From the NCBI RefSeq assembly GCF_934725225.1, contig NZ_CAKVAM010000003.1, positions 310,001 to 374,000 of the forward strand: a stretch of DNA of 64,000 nt. The letters are read 5' to 3'. Under the pieces are notes generated by a model. It ran no database searches. It had not been told where the DNA came from and was given only the letters and a program-made list of their open reading frames with translations. The position numbers were made by a program, and so were the translations under genes. Each line of letters starts with the position of its first letter. The first letter of the stretch is position 1. Source of the DNA: an uncultured Treponema sp. Its GTDB lineage: Bacteria > Spirochaetota > Spirochaetia > Treponematales > Treponemataceae. Of the stretch, positions 57,938 to 64,000 are shown piece after piece.

Positions 57938-58347
57938 AAATCCTGATTGACACAAATGTAATAATCGATGTACTGAACAAAAGAAAAGATTTTTTTGAGG
58001 ATTCTTTCAACGCATTGCAGACAGTATTTGAAAAACATCAGCCTTGTGTATCTGCCCAGACAGTCGCCGACACCGTATACATAACAAGAAAAATTTTTCA
58101 GGATTCAGCGCAACAAAAAAGTATCGTAGAAAATTTTTTCGCAAGCTTTAAAATTCTTTCTGTAACAAAAAAGCAGATAAAACAGGCGTTCAGCTCGCCG
58201 ATGGCAGATTTTGAAGATGCGGTTCAGGCTTTCTGCGCGAAAAACGCAGGGGCGAAAATCATCATCACAAGAAATATTCAGGACTATAAAATTTCTCCTG
58301 TCAAAGCCATTACTCCAAAAGAATTTTTACAAAAATTTAAATATTGA
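57934..58347 (+). CDS. PIN-domain toxin
   Basis: 137 residues. Acidic PIN residues lie in ILIDTNVIIDVLNKR, VSAQTVADTVYITRK and MADFEDAVQAFCAK, with a final TRNIQDYK. It belongs to the PIN_3-type group rather than to the VapC at 17699. Probable RNase. Confidence 0.86.
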   Translation: MKILIDTNVIIDVLNKRKDFFEDSFNALQTVFEKHQPCVSAQTVADTVYITRKIFQDSAQQKSIVENFFASFKILSVTKKQIKQAFSSPMADFEDAVQAFCAKNAGAKIIITRNIQDYKISPVKAITPKEFLQKFKY

Positions 58348-58358
58348 TCAGACTTTTT

Positions 58359-58482
58359 GCGTTAGGGATTGTAGCATCTGCGGAGCAGTTCCGAAACGAA
58401 GTGAAGGAATGAGCCGCGGTTAGACGGCGAAGTGCGAAAAGCCCGACCCGAACGGAGTGCTTGCACGGAGCGAGGGGAACGC
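58359..58482 (+). repeat. Structured intergenic element, copy e
   Basis: GCGTTAGGGATTGTAG at the start, then CATCTGCGGAGCAG, CGGTTAGACGGCGAAGTGCG, AAAAGCCCGACC and the end GGGGAACGC. Closing pair GCGTT/AACGC. It starts 11 bp after the PIN toxin stop. Confidence 0.75.
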
Positions 58483-58492
58483 CCAAATAAAA

Positions 58493-58527
58493 AACTGCCC
58501 CATAAGATTTCACAGGGCAGTTCAATT
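58493..58527. terminator. Terminator of the second alpha/beta hydrolase
   Basis: AACTGCCC (58493-58500) pairs with GGGCAGTT (58515-58522). Runs of A to the left and T to the right allow action on both strands. Confidence 0.82.
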
Positions 58528-58538
58528 TTTCCAAGTCT

Positions 58539-59597
58539 CTACAGCTTCCGCGCTTTGAGCCAGTTTTCAATCAGGCCGGCAATCTGCTTGTTGTTTTTTT
58601 CCTGAAACATAAAGTGGCTGTTTCCTGTGATTCCCATTTTTGGCAAGTTCCAGACTTCCGCGTCGCCGCCGTCAGCACGGTAATGCTCGGCAAAGTCAAG
58701 CGCCTGATCGCGAACGTTTTTCCAGAACACGGTTGAATGAATGTCGCTAGGCCCGTTGTCGATGTAGTCGCCGAAAATCACTACCATCGGAATCTTCGCC
58801 TCAAGGAATTTCTTGTATTCCGCAGAGCCTATCGCCGGAGTTCCGCCCGGCTCAACTGCAATCAGAGCCGCCATGTTCTGAACGTCCGTCTGCCATCCGA
58901 CTCTTCCGCCCTGTGAATGTGTAACGTAGACCGCCTTTCTTCCGGTGATTTTCGCGCTGTCGGAAAGGACTTCGCTCAACGCCTCGCCGAAGAGCTTTTC
59001 ATCATACGCGCCTGTGTTCGGCGTCATCTGGCGGAAAAACTGGTTCTGCGCCTCGTCTCCTTCCGGAAACTGGCTCCCGTCGTAGCGTCCCGGAGCAACA
59101 CGCCCGATTCTAAAGTGAGTATACCAGGCCTGATCACCCGGAAGATATTCGTTCGTCCTGTCCGCAAAAGTGTCGATGAATCCGCTTGACATAACGGAAG
59201 TGCTTCCGGCTTCCCCACGCCGCGGCTGGTCAACAAGAAAAACAGCCCGTCCGTTCCGCAAAGCAATGTCGCTCCAGCCCTCGCGCCCGTCGGGAGTTGT
59301 CATCCAGCCCATTCTGCTTTGTCCGTAGCCGTGCAGAAACACAACCGGGCTTGCCTTTTCCTTAGCCGGAACCTGATAAAGAACGTTCGCATGGTCAACG
59401 TGAGCCGTGTTTCCCTCGCGTGTCTTGGAAAGCCAGTTTGTCGTCTCGTCGTATTTTCCCGGAACCGGCTCTGTAACCGTTCCGCCCGAGTTGAAAATTC
59501 CCTGCTTTTTGATGCTAAGCGGTTTTGCATTAGGAGAAGCAAACGCAAAGCCCGCCATCAAAGCCACCGCAGCCGCCGTAAAAAGAATCTTTTTCAT
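58539..59597 (-). CDS. Exported alpha/beta hydrolase (serine esterase type)
   Basis: 352 residues, signal peptide ending GFAFAS. VVFLHGYGQSRMGW is the oxyanion strand, THSQGGRVGW the nucleophile elbow with Ser, and NSHFMF the catalytic His. The substrate is unknown. GGAGG sets the start at 59597. Element copy f and regulon motif copy 6 are upstream, and the LysR gene is divergent. Confidence 0.85.
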   Translation of the reverse strand: MKKILFTAAAVALMAGFAFASPNAKPLSIKKQGIFNSGGTVTEPVPGKYDETTNWLSKTREGNTAHVDHANVLYQVPAKEKASPVVFLHGYGQSRMGWMTTPDGREGWSDIALRNGRAVFLVDQPRRGEAGSTSVMSSGFIDTFADRTNEYLPGDQAWYTHFRIGRVAPGRYDGSQFPEGDEAQNQFFRQMTPNTGAYDEKLFGEALSEVLSDSAKITGRKAVYVTHSQGGRVGWQTDVQNMAALIAVEPGGTPAIGSAEYKKFLEAKIPMVVIFGDYIDNGPSDIHSTVFWKNVRDQALDFAEHYRADGGDAEVWNLPKMGITGNSHFMFQEKNNKQIAGLIENWLKARKL

Positions 59598-59636
59598 AGT
59601 TTCCTCCGTTGTTTGTTTTGATTTCAAATTTTCAGG

Positions 59637-59777
59637 GCGTTCCCCTTGCTTTGTTTCGACAAGCTCAACAACCGCTCGGGTCGGGCTTTTCGTGGTTGCG
59701 TGCTAACCGCACTCCATTGCTTCACTTCGCCCTGCTCCGTTCCGCAACGGCTTCGCCGCCACTACAATCCCTAACGC
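59637..59777 (-). repeat. Structured element, copy f (5' leader)
   Basis: Minus strand: GCGTTAGGGATTGTAG at the start, then GGGCGAAGTGAAGC, AAAAGCCCGACC, the core TTGAGCTTGTCGAAA and the end GGGGAACGC. Closing pair GCGTT/AACGC. It lies between regulon motif copy 6 and the hydrolase start, as copy g does for the other hydrolase. Confidence 0.75.
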
Positions 59778-59808
59778 TTTCTAAAAAAGAATATAAATCA
59801 GGCGGAAA

Positions 59809-59856
59809 AATATTTAAAATATAATGTTTTTTTGGTCAGCATAACTTTTTCTTATG
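59809..59856 (-). promoter_or_regulatory. Shared LysR-type promoter motif, copy 6, beside the LysR gene
   Basis: Minus strand: CATAAGAAAAAGTTATGCTG, then ACCAAAAAAACATTATATTT. The dyad ATAA-N7-TTAT is perfect. Its right end is 33 bp from the LysR start, so a regulator bound here would also touch its own promoter. Confidence 0.88.
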
Positions 59857-59889
59857 GCAAAAATCAAAAATCTGTGATATTTTCAAACT

Positions 59890-60753
59890 ATGATAGAACT
59901 CTACGTTTTGAATGAGCTTGCCGCTTTTCCAAAGTACGGAACTCTTACGGCGGTGGCGGAAAAGATGAATGTGTCGCAGCCGGCGTTGAGCCGCTCCATG
60001 AAAAAACTTGAGGATGATTTGGGAGTCCAGCTTTTTGAGCGCGGAAAAAACAGAATCGTCCTGAACGAGAACGGAAAAATTGCCGCCGAGTACGCGCAGA
60101 AAGTCATTGAGGCGGAAGCTGTTTTTGAGAAGAAGGTGAAAGAATACGAGCAGACGCACAGAATTTTCAGTTTCGCCTCGATTGCGCCAATGCCGATTTC
60201 AGAGCTCACGCCAATTCTTTCGCAGCAGTTTCTGGGAATGACAATAAAGCACGAGCTAAAGGACAGCGAAAAGGAACTTTACAAAATGCTCGACAGCGGA
60301 AAATCAAAGCTGATTGTAACGCTCGCTCCTCCAAAGAACACGGAAAAATACGCGGCGGTAAAACTGTTCGAGGAAAACCTTTCATTCGTCATGCCGAAAA
60401 ACCACAGGCTTGCGGGCAGAAAAGAAATCAGCCTGAAAGACCTTGCCGGGGAAAAAATCTTCATCTATAGCAAAATCGGATTCTGGTACAGAACAACAAA
60501 GCGCCTGATTCCAAACGTTGAATTCTTTGACCAGCAGAAATATTCCGCGTTCAAAAAACTCGTGGAAGTAGCAGACTTGCCGTCTTTCGCAACAAAATTT
60601 TCCGATGAAAGATGGACACTGCCGCAAAATAAAGTCCGAGTTCCAATAACCGACCCGGAAGTGAACGTAACCTACTGGTGCGTCTGCCTGAAAAAGAACG
60701 AGAACCAGCTCGCCGCGGCATTCTCGCAGATCCGCGCGATTTACGGGGAATAA
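59890..60753 (+). CDS. LysR-family transcriptional regulator
   Basis: 287 residues. The N-terminal winged HTH is typical: LTAVAEKMNVSQPALSRSMK and LEDDLGVQLFERG. A two-lobed effector domain follows (about 90-285). Divergent from the second alpha/beta hydrolase with a LysR-type box between. The same box precedes five other units, so I infer it is the regulon's controller. No ribosome site; GATATT lies eight bases before the ATG. Confidence 0.92.
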   Translation: MIELYVLNELAAFPKYGTLTAVAEKMNVSQPALSRSMKKLEDDLGVQLFERGKNRIVLNENGKIAAEYAQKVIEAEAVFEKKVKEYEQTHRIFSFASIAPMPISELTPILSQQFLGMTIKHELKDSEKELYKMLDSGKSKLIVTLAPPKNTEKYAAVKLFEENLSFVMPKNHRLAGRKEISLKDLAGEKIFIYSKIGFWYRTTKRLIPNVEFFDQQKYSAFKKLVEVADLPSFATKFSDERWTLPQNKVRVPITDPEVNVTYWCVCLKKNENQLAAAFSQIRAIYGE

Positions 60754-60763
60754 AGAGAAAAAA

Positions 60764-61723
60764 TCACTTATGCGGACCGATGAATTTATCGCCGTTAAAA
60801 TGAATCATGTGGTCAGGATTATCGGCAATCCATGCTTCTGTTTCCCAAGCTATGTCGTGCGCGAATCTTACGAATGTGCTTCTGTCAGGAAAAGCTGAAA
60901 TAAAGACCAAGTCCGCATTCACGTTTGAAAACAAGTCTTTCAGCTCGATATATCTCTTGCTGTCAACAGGTCCGTGAGAGGTTACGGATTCAACAAGAAC
61001 AAGCCACTTTTTATCCTCAACATAAAGAATCACATCCGGCATTTTTCCATGCTCAAGAACATTGAACAGTAAATTTCCTGCAATCTCTTGGTCGTAATAT
61101 CCCCATTTCTCGCCAGTGTCGCCGATATAAACCAACGTGCTGTTCGGAAGGAATCTAGGCGCAAGCTGCTCAATAATATCTTTTATAAGCTCGCTGTGTT
61201 TTCCTGGAGAAATCTGAATTGAGTGCTCATCCTTAATTTTTACGGAAACCATATTCATTTCCCGTTCATGGGCATATTGTTTTGAAAGCGATTCCTGATT
61301 TTTCAAGAAGTCCTGAATCTTCGTCTCAAAATCCTTTGTTCCATAAGTTTTTATCACATCAAATGCGACGGGTGAAATCTGATAGACGGCTTTCGGACTG
61401 TTGACAGGGCGCGAAGAGTCATCAGGATTATACAAAACGATTCCAGCCTGAACCAGCTGATGAACACTGAATCTTCTGAAAGTCTCCCTTGAATTCGGAG
61501 CATATTCTTTCTGGTAATTTATCTTTGTAAAGTCCATCATAGGAGTTATTCCAATCAGAGGATTTTCAATATTCTCCCAGCTTTTTTCAGGCGTAACATT
61601 TAAAAGCGCAAGCAGGCAATATGCGGTTCTGTCGTTAAGCTGAGCCGACGGCATCCCGAATTTTTCCAGAATATCAGTCGCCTGCTCTATTTTTTCAGAA
61701 ATTTGCTGCTGCAGATTTTTCAT
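60764..61723 (-). CDS. BsuBI/PstI-type restriction endonuclease
   Basis: 319 residues. The N-terminal winged-helix part (EYAPNSRETFRRFSVHQLVQ) and the catalytic domain (MPDVILYVEDKKWLVLVESV, TSHGPVDSKRY) match the BsuBI_PstI family, whose members cut CTGCAG. It overlaps the methyltransferase by 29 bp and converges on the LysR gene with 10 bp between. Confidence 0.9.
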   Translation of the reverse strand: MKNLQQQISEKIEQATDILEKFGMPSAQLNDRTAYCLLALLNVTPEKSWENIENPLIGITPMMDFTKINYQKEYAPNSRETFRRFSVHQLVQAGIVLYNPDDSSRPVNSPKAVYQISPVAFDVIKTYGTKDFETKIQDFLKNQESLSKQYAHEREMNMVSVKIKDEHSIQISPGKHSELIKDIIEQLAPRFLPNSTLVYIGDTGEKWGYYDQEIAGNLLFNVLEHGKMPDVILYVEDKKWLVLVESVTSHGPVDSKRYIELKDLFSNVNADLVFISAFPDRSTFVRFAHDIAWETEAWIADNPDHMIHFNGDKFIGPHK

Positions 61724-63206
61724 TAAGACACTCCGTTGCTATCGAATCAAAAAGCTCCTGATTCCAGCCGTCATATTTTTCAAGCTTTTTTCCAAGCTCA
61801 ATCAGTTTTTCTTTTGAGGGAAAAGGCAAATTCCTTAAATCCGTTGCGTTCACCTGCGTATGCCCGCTGAATTTCCGGAACTGCTCATCAAAAAATGTCG
61901 TGTTAAGCCAGGCAACAAGACCTAATGCAACTTCTTTCTGCAGACCTTTTTTATCAAAGTGAAAGACATTCAAGTGATTTTCAAATGCGAAACTTGAAGT
62001 GTGAATATCATCGGCTGTTACCAGCGAGGCGACAATTCTTTTTTTCTCTTCTTTTGTTGAAAATCTTTTTACAACAACATAGTTTCCAGTCGGAACAAAC
62101 ATCGATTCCGTTTCTTCTGCAAAAATAATCGCGTTCGGCTTTTTAGATTCTTTCGGCCAGTCCGTTCTGTAATTTCTGAAATGCACCGGATAAAGCAGCG
62201 GAACGGAATTTTCATCAGGAGCTTTTCTGATAAAATTCTTTGCACGGAAATCAACAACCGCCCCTGTGGAAACTGAAACTCCAGTTTCTTTTAAGGAAAC
62301 AAATGCGCAGTCAAAAAAGTTCTCAGCTGCCGAAGATGACAAAAATGACGGAAGCGGAATGTTTATGTATTTTTCTTTATCAAACGGATTCACGATTTCC
62401 TTAAAATCGTAATATTTTTCGGTCAGATTCTCAAAATCTGCGCCATTTGAATACGAGATTTTCACATCACGCTGAGGAGTTCCTTTTTGAAGCAGAATAA
62501 TTATGTTTTCCTGCAGAACCGATTCATCCTTGAAAGCGTCTTTTCTTGATTCAAAAAGATGAATCTGTCTTATTGAACAGTTTTTCAATATGAATTCGCG
62601 GAAAGGTTTATAGTAAAGTCCGTTGCAGAAACTCCGCGGAATTATCGCAACAAGATTACCTTTATCTTTTAGCTGCGCGATTGCAGCTCCCACAAAAGCG
62701 GAATACAAATTGACTGTCTCAAGTCCAAAACAGCGGCAAAATTCCCTCGCGGAAGATTTTGAAAGAATTTTCTTGTATGGCGGATTCATTATGATGTGTG
62801 TAAATTCTTCGTTTTTTCCAAAGGAATATTCAAACGAAGTTTTTTCCAAGAAATCCGCATTGTAAACCTTAAAATCAAAATCAGTAAAATTCTTTTTTTG
62901 CTCAATCAGATTTTGTGTTAGCTTTCCAAGAACTTCTATATCGATGTCGTAAGCGGAAAGTTTTATAGAAGGATTTTTCCAGTTTTCTTTTTGAATTCTA
63001 TTTAGAAACGCGCATGAAAGAATTCCGATTCCCGCGCCGGGGTCTAAAATATTCAAATCGTCATTTGTTGCAGGAAAAAGAGAAGCCATAAATTCCGCGA
63101 TTGCATAAGGCGTAAAATACTGCCCGAAATCTTTTTTGTGGATTTCAGAAGTTTCAACAGCGTGAATTTTTCGTTCTGTCTCAATTTTTTCTGCAACTGC
63201 GAGCAT
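61695..63206 (-). CDS. N6-adenine DNA methyltransferase (BsuBI/Eco57I type)
   Basis: 503 residues. SAM motif LDPGAGIGILSCAF (near residue 56), catalytic NPPYKKI (near 141), and a large target-recognition region ending TQVNATDLRNLPFP. It should protect the site cut by the nuclease next to it. TACAAT ends five bases before the ATG and there is no ribosome site. Confidence 0.92.
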   Translation of the reverse strand: MLAVAEKIETERKIHAVETSEIHKKDFGQYFTPYAIAEFMASLFPATNDDLNILDPGAGIGILSCAFLNRIQKENWKNPSIKLSAYDIDIEVLGKLTQNLIEQKKNFTDFDFKVYNADFLEKTSFEYSFGKNEEFTHIIMNPPYKKILSKSSAREFCRCFGLETVNLYSAFVGAAIAQLKDKGNLVAIIPRSFCNGLYYKPFREFILKNCSIRQIHLFESRKDAFKDESVLQENIIILLQKGTPQRDVKISYSNGADFENLTEKYYDFKEIVNPFDKEKYINIPLPSFLSSSAAENFFDCAFVSLKETGVSVSTGAVVDFRAKNFIRKAPDENSVPLLYPVHFRNYRTDWPKESKKPNAIIFAEETESMFVPTGNYVVVKRFSTKEEKKRIVASLVTADDIHTSSFAFENHLNVFHFDKKGLQKEVALGLVAWLNTTFFDEQFRKFSGHTQVNATDLRNLPFPSKEKLIELGKKLEKYDGWNQELFDSIATECLNEKSAAANF

Positions 63207-63364
63207 GATTATTGTATAGCATAAAACTGCTGTTTTTTCTATTGGGAAATACAGTTTGCAAACAGTTTTTTTCCATTAGGAATTGCAGTGCCTGCAAAAC
63301 AAAACAGTCCGATGCAAGAGGGCTGAAAACACAAGTTTTAGTCACTCAAAAAAAGATGAGTCCG
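63207..63364. other. Upstream region of the adenine methyltransferase
   Basis: 158 bp, AT-rich, with short repeats of AAACTG/CAGTTT. Nothing else is recognised before array C begins. Confidence 0.45.
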
Positions 63365-63595
63365 CAGTTCGTACTGAATACGATTTGCGGAATTTGAAAA
63401 ACCAGCAATCGTATTGAGTACGATTCAAGAAAATTGCGAAAAACGACATTCGTATTCAGTTCGATTTGCGTTTTAACATAAAGCCAGCAATCGTAGCGAA
63501 TACGAATCAAGAAATTTGAAAAACCGATTTTCGTACTGAGCACGATTGCTGATTTTGAAGAAAGCAAGTTTCGTACTCAGTACGATTTTTCTGTC
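63365..63595. repeat. 40/41-bp tandem palindrome array C (TCGTA-N5-TACGA)
   Basis: TCGTA starts at 63369, 63409, 63450, 63491, 63531 and 63571 (spacings 40, 41, 41, 40, 40). Each is followed five bases later by TACGA or a close form, for example TCGTACTGAGCACGA and TCGTACTCAGTACGA. Between palindromes there is an AAAAT/AAATT word and often CCAGC or CGAC. It ends about 50 bp from the stop of the gene at 63646. Confidence 0.88.
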
Positions 63596-63645
63596 TAGCC
63601 TTGGTTTATTTCGAAATGGATTTTCGGTAAACTCGACTGTCATTT

Positions 63646-63975
63646 TCAGCAGTTTTTACTTTGCTTCCTTGAGATTTTTTTATTCCGCAGTGCAAGTACG
63701 GCAAAAAGCACGATTCCGCACAAGGCGACAATCACACCGAGAAGAGCGTCCTCTTTGCTTAGGTCAAGAAACGGCTCTCCGCCGGCGACATTCGCAATTC
63801 CGTCAACGCTCCACATTATCGCCGCCGCCCAAAAAGCGAGCATTGTTGTAAAAAGAGGCTGGCTGAATTTTCTTATGCCATAACCGTGTGATTTTTCCGC
63901 GCCGCCAGTTTTTTTTGAAACGAAAAACAGCACGGAAAACACAATCGCCACGGCAACTGTAATTATCAGGCACAT
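63646..63975 (-). CDS. Small membrane protein
   Basis: 109 residues with three hydrophobic segments (LIITVAVAIVFSVLFFV, LFTTMLAFWAAAIMWSV, LLGVIVALCGIVLFAVLAL) and a Lys/Arg-rich end. AGGAG lies 11 bases before the ATG. No family recognised; the gene upstream is outside the window. Confidence 0.6.
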   Translation of the reverse strand: MCLIITVAVAIVFSVLFFVSKKTGGAEKSHGYGIRKFSQPLFTTMLAFWAAAIMWSVDGIANVAGGEPFLDLSKEDALLGVIVALCGIVLFAVLALRNKKISRKQSKNC

Positions 63976-64000
63976 CAGGCGATCGCTCCTGAAAGTTTAA

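Noticed and set aside
57541..58430. Integron attC sites (GCCTAAC, GTTAGAC words in the GC-rich elements)
   Set aside because: Only isolated core words match. The required pair of inner sites and the usual orientation relative to genes are missing, and no integrase is present.
27481..63595. The four 41-bp arrays as CRISPR arrays
   Set aside because: The conserved palindromes are only 10-15 bp, the sequence between them is partly shared rather than unique, and no cas gene is in the window.

Overview
The window looks like the chromosome of an anaerobic, host-associated spirochete, most likely a Treponema. This is inferred from gene content, not from rRNA (none is present). The pointers are a cytoplasmic H2-sensor hydrogenase fused to a chemotaxis signalling domain, class I superoxide reductase next to ferritin, a DUF4469/HU-like protein, a DUF6261 protein, many exported lipoproteins, and low-to-moderate GC with repeat-filled intergenic gaps. 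No tRNA, rRNA, CRISPR array, transposase or integrase was seen.

Layout. 1-11 kb: end of argJ, the putative H2 sensor, an M15 peptidase, a MazF-type toxin-antitoxin pair, SDR plus a YhhQ-type transporter, superoxide reductase and ferritin, a membrane HTH protein, and a fructokinase/GH32 sucrose pair. 11-24 kb is accessory: DUF4469/HU-like protein, ImmA-like protease with XRE regulator, HipA-like kinase, a cytosine-C5 restriction-modification pair, VapBC-like genes, an AAA_14/DUF4143 ATPase, an orphan RelB/DinJ antitoxin, and a McrB/McrC-like pair. 24-34 kb is housekeeping: Nudix, SIMPL, Tag, ArsC-like, UPF0340, MATE, a two-component system and exported proteins. 36-43 kb is a zinc locus: Fur/Zur-type regulator, CobW GTPase, a ZnuA with an inserted ZinT domain, ZnuC, ZnuB, an M15 lipoprotein and an accessory lipoprotein. 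43-60 kb holds exported flavodoxins, an FGE-like protein, a cupin-cupin-carboxylesterase fusion, two alpha/beta hydrolases and a LysR regulator; a GGCC-type (HaeIII/NgoPII-like) system with AbiC, a DUF262/Fic pair and a PIN toxin pair are interleaved. 61-63 kb is a BsuBI/PstI-like system.

How the genes work together. An aldo-keto reductase, two transcription units with exported flavodoxins or the FGE-like protein, the cupin-esterase and both hydrolases share an almost identical promoter-operator of about 50 bp. It contains an ATAA-N7-TTAT dyad of LysR-box type, and the LysR gene lies divergently at one copy, so a single regulon is the simplest reading.

The most unusual signals are in the intergenic DNA. 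(i) Four tandem arrays have a strict 40-41-bp period. Each is built on its own palindrome, and two share the same in-phase 12-mer; all begin close to a stop codon. (ii) A dispersed, probably structured element of about 100-165 bp occurs in six copies. Its terminal helix shows compensatory changes (GCGTT/AACGC, GCGCT/AGCGC, ACGTT/AACGT), and two copies sit in 5' leaders of LysR-regulon genes. (iii) A 55-bp coding inverted repeat joins the 5' ends of a methyltransferase and a McrB-like gene. (iv) Three 33-bp-spaced direct repeats precede the AAA_14 ATPase. None of these matches a class I can name.
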